Source of the DNA: Desulfoferula mesophila
GTDB taxonomy: Bacteria > Desulfobacterota > Desulfarculia > Desulfarculales > Desulfarculaceae
Length of the DNA stretch: 64,000 nt
Reading direction: 5' to 3'
NCBI RefSeq assembly: GCF_037076455.1
Contig: NZ_AP028679.1
Span: 4,415,192 to 4,479,191 of the forward strand
Below are positions 23,904 through 33,728 of this stretch, piece after piece. The notes below the pieces were generated by a model. It did not search any database. It saw only the letters and a list, made by a program, of their open reading frames with translations, and had not been told where the DNA came from. Position numbers and translations under genes: made by a program. How positions within the stretch are numbered: the stretch's first letter is position 1; the number at the start of each line of letters is the position of its first letter.

Positions 23904-25649
23904 ATGAATGCCCCAGCCAAACCCCAGGATCCCCAGGCCGCCTACACCGGTGCCGACGCGGTGGTGGCCTGCCTCAAACATCAAGGGGTGGAGGTCATTT
24001 TCGGCATGACCGGCGGCGTCATCTCGCCGGTTTACGACGCCCTTTTCCGCGACGGCAGCATCAAGCACGTCATCGTGGGCCATGAGCAGGGCGCCGCCCA
24101 CATGGCCGAGGGCTACGCCCGGGCCACCGGCAAGGTGGGGGTGGTGATGACCACCTCCGGCCCCGGCGCCACCAACCTGGTCACCGGCCTGGCCGACGCC
24201 TTCATGGACTCCACCCCCATGGTGGCCATCACCGGCCAGGTGACCAGCAACCTGCTGGGCAACGACGCCTTCCAGGAGGCGGACATGCGCGGCATCACCA
24301 TGCCCATCACCAAACACAACTACCAGATAACCAGCGTGGACGAGCTGCCCGGGGTGTTCGCCGAGGCCTTCTTCGTGGCCCTGTCCGGCCGCCCCGGCCC
24401 GGTCTTGATCGACCTGCCCAAGGACGTGTCCACCGCGCCCTGCGACCACCTGCTGGCCGCGCCCAGCGCGCCCACCGGCTACAAGCCCCCCTACCGGGGC
24501 CAGCCCCTGCAGATCGAGCGGGCGCTGAAGGTGATGGCCAAGGCCAAGCAGCCGGTGATCCTGGCCGGCGGCGGCGTGGTCACCGCCGGGGCCAGCGAGG
24601 AGCTGCGCGAGCTGGTGCGCCTCACCGGCATCCCGGTGACCACCAGCCTCATGGGCCTGGGCACCTACCCGGCGGGCGACGAGCTCTACCTGGGCATGCC
24701 CGGCATGCACGGCACCGGCTACGCCAACCTGGCCCTGCACCACGCCGACCTGATCGTCTGCGTGGGCAACCGCCTGGACGACCGGGTCACCGGCCAGCTG
24801 GACCGTTTCGCCCCCGACGCCCAGTTCATCCACATCGACGTGGACGCCAGCGAGATCGGCAAGAACCTGCCCTGCCTGGTGCCCATCGTGGGCGACGCCA
24901 AGCCGGTTCTGATCGAGATGATCAAGGGCGTGAAGCAGTGGGAGGAAAAGCCCGATTTCAGCGCCTGGCGCGAGCGCATCGACGGCTGGAAGAAGTGCTA
25001 CCCCATGACCTACCAGCCCAAGCCCCCGGCCATCTCCCCCCAGGCGGTGGTGGAGCTTCTGGGGCGCACCCTGCCCGAGGAGGCCATCGTGGTCACCGGG
25101 GTGGGCCAGCACCAGATGTACACCGCCCAGTTCTATCCCTTCCGCGAGCCCCGCACCCTGATCTCCTCCGGCGGTCTGGGCACCATGGGCTTCGGCCTGC
25201 CCGCCGCGGTGGGGGCCAAGGTGGGCTCCCCGGACAAGGAGGTGGTGCTCATCGACGGCGACGGCTCCTTCCTGATGACCATTCAGGAACTGGCCACGGC
25301 GGTGCGCTACAAGGTGGGCGTGGTGGTGCTTATCCTCAACAACCACTTCCTGGGCATGGTGCGCCAGTGGCAGGAGATGTTCATGGACAAGCGCCAGGCC
25401 GAGACCGACCTGCAGCCGCCGCCCTACGCCAAGGTGGCCCAGGCCTTCGGCGGCCTGGGGCGCGAGGTCACCACCAGCGAGGAGCTTGAGGAGGCCATCG
25501 CCTGGGCCCGGGCCGAGGCGGCCGACAAGCGCGTGCCCGTGGTGCTGGACGTGGCCGTGGAGCGCGAGGCCCTGGTGCTGCCCATGGTGCCCCCCGGCGG
25601 AGCCAACGCCGACTTCATTCCCTGTCCCGGCCAGAAACGCGAGGAGTAG
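23904..25649 (+). CDS. ilvB: acetolactate synthase large subunit
   Basis: The 581-residue ThDP enzyme starts at the ATG at 23904 after AAGGAGGGA. It joins two pyruvates, or pyruvate and 2-oxobutyrate. The catalytic Glu sits in VGHEQGAAHMAEGYARA, the FAD-region segments are present, and the ThDP/Mg motif is GDGSFLMTIQELATA...LILNN. The 120 bases between ilvD and this start hold no gene. The regulatory subunit gene follows four bases after the stop. Confidence 0.95.
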   Translation: MNAPAKPQDPQAAYTGADAVVACLKHQGVEVIFGMTGGVISPVYDALFRDGSIKHVIVGHEQGAAHMAEGYARATGKVGVVMTTSGPGATNLVTGLADAFMDSTPMVAITGQVTSNLLGNDAFQEADMRGITMPITKHNYQITSVDELPGVFAEAFFVALSGRPGPVLIDLPKDVSTAPCDHLLAAPSAPTGYKPPYRGQPLQIERALKVMAKAKQPVILAGGGVVTAGASEELRELVRLTGIPVTTSLMGLGTYPAGDELYLGMPGMHGTGYANLALHHADLIVCVGNRLDDRVTGQLDRFAPDAQFIHIDVDASEIGKNLPCLVPIVGDAKPVLIEMIKGVKQWEEKPDFSAWRERIDGWKKCYPMTYQPKPPAISPQAVVELLGRTLPEEAIVVTGVGQHQMYTAQFYPFREPRTLISSGGLGTMGFGLPAAVGAKVGSPDKEVVLIDGDGSFLMTIQELATAVRYKVGVVVLILNNHFLGMVRQWQEMFMDKRQAETDLQPPPYAKVAQAFGGLGREVTTSEELEEAIAWARAEAADKRVPVVLDVAVEREALVLPMVPPGGANADFIPCPGQKREE

Positions 25650-25653
25650 ACCC

Positions 25654-26253
25654 ATGGAAAATCTGAGCCCCATTTCCGTTTTAGTGCGCAACGAGCGCGG
25701 CGTGCTCAGCCGGGTCTCCGGACTCTTCGCCCGGCGCGGCTTCAACATCTACTCCCTGGCCGTGGGCGAGACCGACGATCCCACGGTGAGCCGCATCAGC
25801 GTGGTGGTGGCCGGGGATCCCCCGGTGATCGAACAGGTGGTTAAACAGTTGCGCCGTCTGGTGAGCGTGATAAAGGTCAGTGACCTCACCGGGCAGGCCC
25901 GGGTGGAGCGCGGCCTGTTGGTGATCAAGGTGAAGGCCCCCCACGACAAGCGGGGCGAGCTGATGCAGCTGGTGCAGATCTTTAGGGCCAGGGTGGACCA
26001 CGTGGACAACCAGAGCCTGATCCTGGAGGTTACCGGCAACCGCGAGAAGCTGGAGGCCTTTATCGATATACTAAGGCCCCACGGCATCTTGGAGATGGCC
26101 CGCACCGGCCAGATCGCCATCGCCCGCAGCCAAGGGCCCATGGCCGACTACTGGAACGAAGCGGCCGCCGGGTTCGACGAGGACCAGGACGGCACCTACA
26201 ATATCAGCCGGGCGGCAGAGCGCCTGGCCCAAGAGATACAAGAACAAGACTAA
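25654..26253 (+). CDS. ilvH: acetolactate synthase small (regulatory) subunit
   Basis: The 199-residue protein starts MENLSPISVLVRNERGVLSRVSGLFARRGFNIYSL, the ACT domain that binds valine for feedback inhibition. A second ACT-like domain follows (GLLVIKVKAPHDKRGELMQL to LEMARTGQIAIAR). A charged ~35-residue extension (WNEAAAGFDEDQDGTYNISRAAERL) is slightly longer than in E. coli IlvH. GAGGAG precedes the ATG at 25654. It pairs with IlvB. Confidence 0.93.
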   Translation: MENLSPISVLVRNERGVLSRVSGLFARRGFNIYSLAVGETDDPTVSRISVVVAGDPPVIEQVVKQLRRLVSVIKVSDLTGQARVERGLLVIKVKAPHDKRGELMQLVQIFRARVDHVDNQSLILEVTGNREKLEAFIDILRPHGILEMARTGQIAIARSQGPMADYWNEAAAGFDEDQDGTYNISRAAERLAQEIQEQD

Positions 26254-26287
26254 GGCGCGTAGCCGTATTTCAAGGAGAACCTGAGTA

Positions 26288-27283
26288 ATGAGCGTTAACA
26301 TCTACTACGAGAACGACACCAATCCCAAGCTGCTGGCCGACAAACGCATCTGCGTGCTGGGCTACGGCAGCCAGGGCAACGCCCACTCCCGCAACTTGGC
26401 CGACAGCGGCCTCAACGTGGTGGTGGGCCTGCGCGAGGGCAGCAAGACCTTCGACAAGGTCAAGTCCCAGGGCCTGGAGCCCGTGGAGATAACCGCGGCG
26501 ATCAAGAGCGCGGACATCATCTGCTTCCTGCTGCCCGACACCGCCCAGCCGGCGGTCTACAAGCAGTACGTGGAGCCCAACATCAAGCCCGGCGCGGCCA
26601 TGCTTTTCGCCCACGGCTTCAACCTGCACTACGGCCAGATCATCCCCAAGCCGGAAAACGACGTGATCATGGTGGCCCCCAAGGGCCCCGGCAAGCTGGT
26701 GCGCGACCTGTATGAGCAGGGTCAGGGCGTGCCCTGCCTGTGCGCCGTGGCCCAGGACGCCTCGGGCCAGGCCAAGGATTTGGCGCTGGCCTATGCCTGG
26801 GGCATCGGCGGCGCCCGTGCCGGGGTCATCGAGACCACCTTCGAGGAAGAGACCGAGACCGACCTGTTCGGCGAGCAGGCCGTCTTGTGCGGCGGCCTGA
26901 GCGCCCTGATGAAGGCCGGCTTCGAGACCCTGGTGGAGGCGGGCTACGCCCCGGAGATGGCCTACTTCGAGTGCATCCACGAGACCAAGCTGATCATCGA
27001 CCTGATCTACCAGGGCGGCCTCAAGAAGATGCGCCACTTCATCTCCGAGACCGCCAAGTACGGCGACATCACCCGCGGCCCCCGCGTGGTTCCCCCCGAG
27101 GCCAAGCAGGAGATGCGCCGCATCCTGGACGAGATTCAGGACGGCCGCTTCGCCCGCGAGTGGGTGCTGGAGAACCAGGCCAACCTTCCCGTGTATCACG
27201 CCTTGCTGCGCAAGGACGAGAAGCACCAGATGGAACAGGTCGGCGCCCAGCTGCGCGGCATGATGAAGTGGCTCGGCGAGTAA
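26288..27283 (+). CDS. ilvC: ketol-acid reductoisomerase, class I
   Basis: The 331-residue enzyme isomerises and reduces acetolactate or acetohydroxybutyrate. The Rossmann motif is [19 protein letters not shown]. The loop after it ([14 protein letters not shown]) has Arg and Ser residues favouring NADPH. The C-terminal knotted domain has the Mg-binding [15 protein letters not shown] segment. The length is that of the short class I form. AAGGAG precedes the ATG. Confidence 0.95.
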   Translation: MSVNIYYENDTNPKLLADKRICVLGYGSQGNAHSRNLADSGLNVVVGLREGSKTFDKVKSQGLEPVEITAAIKSADIICFLLPDTAQPAVYKQYVEPNIKPGAAMLFAHGFNLHYGQIIPKPENDVIMVAPKGPGKLVRDLYEQGQGVPCLCAVAQDASGQAKDLALAYAWGIGGARAGVIETTFEEETETDLFGEQAVLCGGLSALMKAGFETLVEAGYAPEMAYFECIHETKLIIDLIYQGGLKKMRHFISETAKYGDITRGPRVVPPEAKQEMRRILDEIQDGRFAREWVLENQANLPVYHALLRKDEKHQMEQVGAQLRGMMKWLGE

Positions 27284-27296
27284 GCTAGACCCGTTG

Positions 27297-27321
27297 GGGA
27301 GCGGGCCCTAGGCCCGCTCCC
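27297..27321 (+). terminator. 11-bp GC hairpin between ilvC and leuC
   Basis: GGGAGCGGGCC and GGCCCGCTCCC flank the loop CTA, beginning 14 bases after ilvC. No T run follows, so it is more likely an mRNA-stability or partial-termination element dividing the ilv and leu halves of the operon than a full terminator. Confidence 0.5.
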
Positions 27322-27405
27322 GCTCGTGCTATAGTGGCCAGGCCCGCCTGGCGAGCCTAACGTTTTTGGGCGACCGATCCCGGACGCCGCGAAAAGGGGA
27401 ACGAC

Positions 27406-28800
27406 GTGCCCACGCTGCTGGACAAAATCTGGGACACCCACCTGGTGCGGAGCGAAAAAGACCGCCCGGACCTCATCTATATAGACAAGCACCTGGTGCA
27501 CGAGGTGACCTCGCCCCAGGCCTTCGCCGCCCTTCGGCGCGACGGCCGCAAGGTGCGCCGGCCCGACCTTACCTGGGCGGTGTGCGACCACGTGGTGCCC
27601 ACCACCCACATGGCCCGGCCCCTGGCCGACGAGGTGGCCGAGACCCAGATGACCGCCCTGGAGAACAACACCAAGGACTTCGGGATTCCCTACTTCGGTT
27701 GGGACCAGGACCGCCAAGGTGTGATCCACGTGACCATGCCCGAGCAGGGCATCGTCCTGCCGGGCAACACCGTGGTGGCCGGCGACAGCCACACCGCCAC
27801 CCACGGGGCCTTCGGGGCCCTGGCCTTCGGCATCGGCACCAGCGAGGTGGAGCACGTGTTGGCCACCCAGACCCTGCCCCAGACCAAGCCCCCCTGCATG
27901 GCCGTGGAGGTAAAGGGCGAGCTGCCCGCCGGGTGCTCGGCCAAGGACCTCATCCTGGCCATCATCGGCCAGCTGGGCAACGACGGGGCCACCGGCTACG
28001 CCATCGAATACCGCGGCCCGGCCATCGCCGCCCTGTCCATGGAAGGGCGCATGACCCTGTGCAACATGAGCATCGAGGCCGGGGCCCGCTCGGGCATGGT
28101 GGCCCCGGACGAGACCACCTTCGCCTGGCTTCAGGGCCGCGCCTATGCCCCCACGGGCGACGACTGGGAGCGGGCGGTGGCTTATTGGAAGACCCTGGCC
28201 AGCGATCCGGACGCCGTGTTCGACCAGACGGTGGTGGTGGACGTAAGCGCCCTGGAGCCCATGCTCACCTGGGGGGTCAACCCCGGCCAGGTGGCGGGCA
28301 TAGGCGGCGTGGTGCCCGAGCCCGCCTCCCTGGCCCCGGCCCGGCAAAAGGCCGCGGCCGACGCCCTGGCCTACATGGACCTCACCCCCGGCCAGAAGCT
28401 GAGCGAGGTGCCCATCGACTACGCCTTTATCGGCTCCTGCACCAACGGCCGCCTGGAAGACCTGCGCGCCGCCGCCGCCGTGGCCAAGGGCCGCAAGGTG
28501 GCCGCCGGGGTCACCGCCATCGTTGTGCCCGGCTCCAAGCAGGTGAAGGCCCAGGCCGAGGCCGAGGGCCTGGACAAGATTTTCGAGGAGGCGGGGTTCG
28601 AGTGGCGGCTGTCCGGCTGCTCCATGTGCCTGGCCATGAACCCCGACGTGCTGCCCGTGGGCGGCCGCTGCGCCTCCACCAGCAACCGCAACTTCAAGGA
28701 CCGCCAGGGCAAGGGCGGGCGCACCCATCTGTGCAGCCCGGCCACCGCCGCGGCCAGCGCCGTTAACGGCCGCCTGAGCGACCCCAGGGAGTTCATCTAA
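27406..28800 (+). CDS. leuC: 3-isopropylmalate dehydratase large subunit
   Basis: The 464-residue aconitase-family protein begins at GTG 27406. It carries the 4Fe-4S cysteines in [14 protein letters not shown] and [12 protein letters not shown] and the substrate segments [25 protein letters not shown]. The length and order fit the bacterial LeuC type. It isomerises 2- to 3-isopropylmalate with LeuD, whose ATG overlaps its TAA by one base. A leuA gene is not in this window. Confidence 0.94.
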   Translation: MPTLLDKIWDTHLVRSEKDRPDLIYIDKHLVHEVTSPQAFAALRRDGRKVRRPDLTWAVCDHVVPTTHMARPLADEVAETQMTALENNTKDFGIPYFGWDQDRQGVIHVTMPEQGIVLPGNTVVAGDSHTATHGAFGALAFGIGTSEVEHVLATQTLPQTKPPCMAVEVKGELPAGCSAKDLILAIIGQLGNDGATGYAIEYRGPAIAALSMEGRMTLCNMSIEAGARSGMVAPDETTFAWLQGRAYAPTGDDWERAVAYWKTLASDPDAVFDQTVVVDVSALEPMLTWGVNPGQVAGIGGVVPEPASLAPARQKAAADALAYMDLTPGQKLSEVPIDYAFIGSCTNGRLEDLRAAAAVAKGRKVAAGVTAIVVPGSKQVKAQAEAEGLDKIFEEAGFEWRLSGCSMCLAMNPDVLPVGGRCASTSNRNFKDRQGKGGRTHLCSPATAAASAVNGRLSDPREFI

Positions 28801-29420
28801 TGGAAAAGTTCGTAAAGCTCACCGGGGTGGTGGTGCCCCTGGACATGGCCCACGTGGACACCGACCAGCTGGTGCCCAAGCAGTTCCTCAAGCGGGTGGA
28901 GCGCGACGGCTACGGCGAGGTGCTGTTCTATCACCACCGCTTCGACGAAAACGGGACCCTGGTGGACGAGTTCGTGCTCAACCAGCCCCACTATCAGGGG
29001 GCCACCATCCTCCTGGCCCGGGAAAACTTCGGCTCCGGCTCCAGCCGCGAGCACGCCCCCTGGGCCCTGCAGGACTACGGCTTCCGGGCCCTGATCGCCC
29101 CCAGCTTCGCCGACATCTTCAAGGCCAACTGCTACAAGATCGGCCTGTTGCCCATTGAGATCGAGACGGCCCTGGTGGACGATTTGTTCAAGCGGGCCGA
29201 GTCCCAGCCGGGCTACCGCCTCACCGTGGACCTCAAGGCCCAAACGGTGAGCGGTCCCGACGGCTTCGCCTGCTTCTTCCCGGTGGACCCCTTCCGCAAG
29301 CACTGCCTGCTGGAGGGACTGGACGAGGTGGGCCTGACCCTTACCCACGAGGCGGCCATCGCCGACTATGAGAAAAAACACGCCGAGCCCTGGCAGGCGG
29401 CGACCAAGGGAGAGCAGTAG
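28800..29420 (+). CDS. leuD: 3-isopropylmalate dehydratase small subunit
   Basis: The 206-residue swivelling-domain partner of LeuC has ENFGSGSSREHAPWALQDYG, the substrate-binding loop of the bacterial form, and the DTDQLVPKQFLKRV start segment. It overlaps leuC by one base and leuB by one base, so the three genes are translationally coupled. Confidence 0.94.
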   Translation: MEKFVKLTGVVVPLDMAHVDTDQLVPKQFLKRVERDGYGEVLFYHHRFDENGTLVDEFVLNQPHYQGATILLARENFGSGSSREHAPWALQDYGFRALIAPSFADIFKANCYKIGLLPIEIETALVDDLFKRAESQPGYRLTVDLKAQTVSGPDGFACFFPVDPFRKHCLLEGLDEVGLTLTHEAAIADYEKKHAEPWQAATKGEQ

Positions 29421-30415
29421 TGAGCAAGCAGCATGAGATAGCCGTGATCGGCGGCGACGGCGTAGGGCCCGAGGTAACCGAGGCCGCCTTGGCCGTACTG
29501 GAGGCCACCGGCGCTCCGTTCAACTTCACCCACTACCAGGCCGGCGACGGCACCCTGGAGGCCACCGGGGTGGCCCTGCCCCAGGAGACCCTGGACGGGG
29601 CGATGAAGTCCGAGGCGGTGCTCTTCGGCGCGGCCGGGGCCTGCGCGGCCCAGGTGATCCTGCGCTTGAGGGCCGAGCTCAAGGCCTGGGCCAACCTGCG
29701 CCCCAGCAAGGCCTACCAGGGAGTGCCCTGCCTGCGCCCCGAGACCGACATGATGATCGTGCGGGAAAACAGCGAGGGCATGTACTTCGGCGGCGAGGAC
29801 GAGCCCGAGCCGGGCAAGGCCACCGCCACCCGCATCATTACCGACCATGCCTCCTATCGCATCGCCCGCTGCGCCTTCGAGTTCGCCATCCAGGCCGGCT
29901 ACGGCAAGGTGACCGCCGTGCACAAGGTCAACGTGCTCAAGAAGACCGACACGGTGTTCCTGGAGGCCTGCCGCCGGGCGGCCAAGGAGTTCCCCCAGGT
30001 GGCCTACGAGGAGGCCCTGGTGGACTCGGTGGCCATGCGCATGGTGCTCAAGCCCGAGGACTTCCAGGTGATCGTCACCACCAACCTGTTCGGCGACATT
30101 CTGAGCGACCTGGCCGCCGGGCTCATCGGCGGCCTGGGCATGTGCCCCAGCGCCAACCTGGGCGACGGCCCGGCCCTGTTCGAGCCGGTGCACGGCACCG
30201 CCCCGGACATCGCGGGCCAGGGCAAGGCCAACCCCACGGCGGCCATCCTCTGCGCGGCCATGCTGCTTCGGCACCTGGGCTACACCGACAAGGCCGACGC
30301 AGTGGAGGCGGCGGTGGCCGCCTGCCTGGCCCAGGGCCAGACCACCGGCGACCTGGGCGGCCCCCTGGGCACCATGGGCATGGCCCAGGCGGTAATCGAG
30401 CGCCTGGGCGAGTAG
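29420..30415 (+). CDS. leuB: 3-isopropylmalate dehydrogenase family (beta-decarboxylating) enzyme
   Basis: The 331-residue protein begins at GTG 29420. It has the NAD/isopropylmalate segments IAVIGGDGVGPEV, LRPSKAYQGV, VHKVNVLKKTDTVFLE, SVAMRMVLKPEDFQVIVTTNLFGDILSDL and EPVHGTAPDIAGQGKANPTAAIL. The RENSEGMYFGGED loop differs from the E. coli LeuB loop and is closer to the archaeal LeuB/homoisocitrate-type group, so dual specificity is possible. The operon position makes leucine synthesis the main role. Confidence 0.88.
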   Translation: MSKQHEIAVIGGDGVGPEVTEAALAVLEATGAPFNFTHYQAGDGTLEATGVALPQETLDGAMKSEAVLFGAAGACAAQVILRLRAELKAWANLRPSKAYQGVPCLRPETDMMIVRENSEGMYFGGEDEPEPGKATATRIITDHASYRIARCAFEFAIQAGYGKVTAVHKVNVLKKTDTVFLEACRRAAKEFPQVAYEEALVDSVAMRMVLKPEDFQVIVTTNLFGDILSDLAAGLIGGLGMCPSANLGDGPALFEPVHGTAPDIAGQGKANPTAAILCAAMLLRHLGYTDKADAVEAAVAACLAQGQTTGDLGGPLGTMGMAQAVIERLGE

Positions 30416-30419
30416 CGCC

Positions 30420-31208
30420 ATGCGCGCGGGACGCCTGGCCGCCGCCCTGTTAATTAGCCTCATCCTGGCCCTGCCCGCCCTGGCCGGCGGGCCGGGCCGG
30501 GAAACCTTGTACCAGGTCTCGCTCTTGGACGCCCTGCTGGCCGGGGACTACTACGGCTCGATGAGCGTGGGCGAGTTGCTCACCCACGGCGACCTGGGCC
30601 TGGGCACCTTCCAAGACCTGGACGGCGAGATGGTGGTGAGCGGCGGGGTGGCCTATCGCATCGACATGCAGGGCCTGCCCCACGCCATGGCCCCCGCGAC
30701 CCTGACCCCCTTCGCCCAGGTTACCTTCTTCGACCCGGACCTTACCCTCACCCCCCCGGCGGGCCTGGACTTCGCGGGCCTCAAGAAGTGGCTGGCCGCG
30801 CGCCTGCCCAGCCCCAACCTGTTCTACGCCCTGCGGGTGACCGGGCGCTTCGCGGCCGTCAAGGCCCGCAGCGTGCCCGCCCAGAAACCGCCCTACCCTC
30901 CGCTGCTGGATGTAGTCAAGCACCAGGCGGTGTTCGACTGGACCCAGGTGGACGGCGAGCTGGTGGGCTTTATCTCCCCGGCCTATGCCAAGGGCACCGG
31001 CGCGCCGGGCTGGCATCTGCACTTTCTGAGCGCCGACAAGACCAAGGGCGGGCACCTGCTGGCCGCCACCCTGGGCCAGGTCAAGGTGGAGGTGGACCTC
31101 ACCCCCAACCTGAGCATCGCCCTGCCCACCTCGGGGCCCTTCCTCAGCATGGACCTGGAGCGGGATAGGGAGAAGGCCCTGCACGCGGTGGAGCAGGGCA
31201 AGAAGTAG
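30420..31208 (+). CDS. acetolactate decarboxylase with predicted signal peptide
   Basis: The 262-residue protein matches acetolactate decarboxylase. It has LYQVSLLDALLAGDYYGSM and LTHGDLGLGTFQDLDGEMVV near the start, and the zinc-binding region PGWHLHFLSADKTKGGHLL supplies three histidines. The first ~22 residues (RLAAALLISLILALPALA) form a typical signal peptide, so the enzyme should be exported, as in Brevibacillus. It converts 2-acetolactate to acetoin. It begins four bases after leuB and so shares the operon that makes acetolactate inside the cell. Export separates it from that pool unless acetolactate leaks out. Confidence 0.85.
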   Translation: MRAGRLAAALLISLILALPALAGGPGRETLYQVSLLDALLAGDYYGSMSVGELLTHGDLGLGTFQDLDGEMVVSGGVAYRIDMQGLPHAMAPATLTPFAQVTFFDPDLTLTPPAGLDFAGLKKWLAARLPSPNLFYALRVTGRFAAVKARSVPAQKPPYPPLLDVVKHQAVFDWTQVDGELVGFISPAYAKGTGAPGWHLHFLSADKTKGGHLLAATLGQVKVEVDLTPNLSIALPTSGPFLSMDLERDREKALHAVEQGKK

Positions 31209-31274
31209 ACGGGCGTCCAAACAGACGTACGGCACGGGGCGGGGTTAACCCCCGCCCTTTTTGTTTTCAGGCAT

Positions 31275-31461
31275 AGCTGTCATCGCGAGGAACATCTCGC
31301 AAGAGAAGCGACGCGGCGATCTTCGCTTTCCCCCAGGCGGGAGGGGCCGTGTTGTGCAAAACCAGGCATGACGAGGGAAACGGAAGATTGCCGCGTCCGG
31401 GCAGAAGGAGCGGCCTTGTCCCGGCGGACCTTGGCCGCTGCCCGGCCTCGCAATGACGGCT
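31275..31461. repeat. R1 interspersed repeat, copy 2 (~187 bp)
   Basis: It has the same terminal inverted repeat as copy 1 (AGCTGTCATCGCGAGG and CCTCGCAATGACGGCT) and the same inner GATCTTCGCTTTCCCCC and GGAAACGGAAGATTGCC blocks. It is shorter than the other two copies because of small internal deletions. It lies between the convergent acetolactate decarboxylase and CoA-transferase genes. Confidence 0.85.
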
Positions 31462-31581
31462 ATTGGCTGTAAATTGGGCACGGGAAGGGGCTGCTTGACG
31501 CGTCGCGCGGTCGACAGCGGCAGGCTCTCTCGGGCGGGGATAAACCCGGCCCCTACACCCGAGGAAAAGGCTCTTGAGGAA

Positions 31582-31627
31582 TTGTTGGGCTTCGGGCTGC
31601 GCCCTCAACCCAACCTACGCTATTGCT
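31582..31627. repeat. R2 short repeat, copy 2
   Basis: TTGTTGGGCTTCGGGCTG to CCCAACCTACGCTATTGCT, downstream of R1 copy 2 and in the same orientation as at locus 1. Confidence 0.8.
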
Positions 31628-31657
31628 TGAGGGCCTCCCCGACCGGCACCCCCTCTT

Positions 31658-31785
31658 GCGGCACAGCCAGGGGTCCGTGGGCTAGGCGTCCGGCGAGCGA
31701 AAGGCGTAGCTGTAGCCGAGCCTACAGCGAGCCTTGAGCGATGCCGGCAACAACGCCCACGGGCGCCTGGTGCAGCCGCCCGGCA
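31658..31785. repeat. R3 interspersed repeat, copy 2
   Basis: GCGGCACAGCCAGGGG to GCCCACGGGCGCCTGG, matching copy 1 at both ends with a variable centre. It ends about nine bases from the CoA-transferase stop codon, as copy 1 ends close to the MFS stop. Confidence 0.75.
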
Positions 31786-31793
31786 GCCGCCCC

Positions 31794-33725
31794 TTAGATA
31801 CGGCTCAAAGGCTCGTCCTTCTTCTGCCCGGCGCTATAGCGCTCGTCGTACTTGAGGTTCACCTGGGGCTCGCTCACCGGCTGGTCCAGGTGCAGCTTCA
31901 TCTCGATGACCCCCTGGCTCACCAGGCCGCTCACCGCGTAGCCCATGGTCTTAAGGATGTTCAGGCTGGCCAGATTTTCGGGCATCACGTAGGCGTTGGC
32001 CACCTTGTAGCCCCGGTCGCGGGCCACCTCCAACACCGCGCCCATGAGGGCCCGGCCCAGGCCCTGGCCCTGCATCTCGCTGGCCACCGCGAAGTCCACC
32101 TCCGGCTCGCCGTCGTTGCCCAGCACGTAGCGGGCCACCCCCACCATGCGCTCGGCCCCGAAATCACCGCTCAGGGCCACCAAGGACAGCTCATGGTGAT
32201 AGTCGATGTTGACCATCTTTTGCATGTCCTTGCGGGGGAAGGCCTTGGTGGCGTGCAAGAAGCGGTAGTACACCTCGCGGTCGGTCATGGAGTAGAAGAA
32301 CTCCTGCACCATGCGCTCGTCGGTGGGCTTCACCGGCCGTATCGCCACCTCGCCGCCGCCCTTGAGCTTTGCCCGGCGCTCGTACTTCTCGGGATAGATC
32401 CCGGTGAAAAGCGGGGCCAGCACCTGGCGCTGGCTGATGAGCCCGCCGCCGCGGGCGGCGGTCAGCAGGGAGTCGCGGTGGTTGGGGTGGGCGATGTCGA
32501 TCAGGGCCACCGCCCGCTCGCGCAAGGACAGGCCGTGCAGATACACCGCGCCGTACTCGGTGGCCACGCTGCGCACCCCGGCCCGGGTCACGGCCACCCC
32601 CGCCCCCGGGGTGATCTGGAAGACCACCCGGCTGGTGCCATCGGGGCGCAGCGAGGGCAGCACCACGATGCCCTGGCCGCCGGGGCTGGCCGAGGCCCCG
32701 CGCAAAAAGTCCATCACCCCGCCCATGCCGGAATAGACCTGGCCCTCGCGGTCGGCGGTGCACACCTGGCCGGTGAGGTCCACCTCCAGGGCCTCGTGCA
32801 CGCTGAACATGCGGTGGTTGGCCGCGATCACCGCCGGGTTGTTGACCACCCGGGTGGGCCGCAGGATCACCTGGGGGTTGTTGTGCACGAAGCTGAAGAG
32901 CTTGTGCCCCCCCAGGCAGAAGGAGGCCACGATCTTGTGGGGGTTGAGCCCCTTTTCCGAGCCGGTCACCGCGCCGCTTTCGATGAGCGGCAGATAGGCG
33001 TCGGTGAGGGCGTCGCTGTGGATGCCCAGGTTTTTGCGGCCGGTCAGCTCGCCCAGCACCGCCTGGGCCATGCGCCCCAGCCCGGCGTGGATGGTGGCCC
33101 CGTCGGGAATGAGCCGGGCCACCTGGCGGGCGGCCTTGAGGGCCACCTCGTCGGGGCTGGTCTGGCTGAAGGTGGTCAGGGGCTGGGTGTGCTCCACGAT
33201 GCAGTCCAGGCGGCTCACCGGCACGTAGGTGTCGCCGTGGGTGCGGGGCATCTCGGGGTTCACCTGGGCCACCACCAGACGGGCCATGTCCATGGCCTCG
33301 CCGATGACGTCCACCGACACCCCCAGAGAGCACCAGCCGTGCTCGTCGGGCGGCGATACCTGGACCAGCACCGCGTCCACCGCCAGGCGGCCGGAGCTTA
33401 TCAGGCCGGGCAGATCGCTCATGTGCAGGGGCACGTAGTCCGCCGCGCCCTCGCTGATGGCCCGGCGGGCGGCGGCGGCCACGAAAAAGCGCATGGCCGT
33501 GAAGCTGTCGGCAAAGGCCTCGGAGGTGTATTCGCTGGCGGCCACGCTGATGGCCTGGATGACCTGTACGTCCAAAAGACTGGGGGCCCGGTGGGCCAGG
33601 GCGCCCACCAGGTGGCGGGGCTCGGCGCAGCCCGAGCCGATGAGGATGCTGCTGCCCGAGCGCAGGCGGCTCAGGGCCTGGTCGGCGTCCATGCGCCGCT
33701 TGCGGTAGATCTCCCGCCAGTCCAA
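31794..33725 (-). CDS. acetyl-CoA hydrolase/transferase fused to a C-terminal GNAT domain
   Basis: The 643-residue protein has an acetyl-CoA hydrolase/4-hydroxybutyrate CoA-transferase module over residues ~1-435. Diagnostic segments are PPDEHGWCSLG and the catalytic-Glu-region EYGAVYLHGLSLRERA, with GQGIVVLPS before it. A GNAT acetyltransferase domain occupies ~445-600, with the acetyl-CoA loop MQGQGLGRALMGAVLEVARDRG. The fusion suggests CoA transfer combined with lysine acetylation, or an acetyl-CoA-sensing regulatory domain. It is co-transcribed with the 69-residue protein upstream (three-base gap). Confidence 0.88.
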   Translation of the reverse strand: MDWREIYRKRRMDADQALSRLRSGSSILIGSGCAEPRHLVGALAHRAPSLLDVQVIQAISVAASEYTSEAFADSFTAMRFFVAAAARRAISEGAADYVPLHMSDLPGLISSGRLAVDAVLVQVSPPDEHGWCSLGVSVDVIGEAMDMARLVVAQVNPEMPRTHGDTYVPVSRLDCIVEHTQPLTTFSQTSPDEVALKAARQVARLIPDGATIHAGLGRMAQAVLGELTGRKNLGIHSDALTDAYLPLIESGAVTGSEKGLNPHKIVASFCLGGHKLFSFVHNNPQVILRPTRVVNNPAVIAANHRMFSVHEALEVDLTGQVCTADREGQVYSGMGGVMDFLRGASASPGGQGIVVLPSLRPDGTSRVVFQITPGAGVAVTRAGVRSVATEYGAVYLHGLSLRERAVALIDIAHPNHRDSLLTAARGGGLISQRQVLAPLFTGIYPEKYERRAKLKGGGEVAIRPVKPTDERMVQEFFYSMTDREVYYRFLHATKAFPRKDMQKMVNIDYHHELSLVALSGDFGAERMVGVARYVLGNDGEPEVDFAVASEMQGQGLGRALMGAVLEVARDRGYKVANAYVMPENLASLNILKTMGYAVSGLVSQGVIEMKLHLDQPVSEPQVNLKYDERYSAGQKKDEPLSRI

Positions 33726-33728
33726 GGG

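Noticed and set aside
23859..25748. 629-codon minus-strand frame opposite ilvB
   Set aside because: Antisense to an intact acetolactate synthase; no recognisable domain or start signal.
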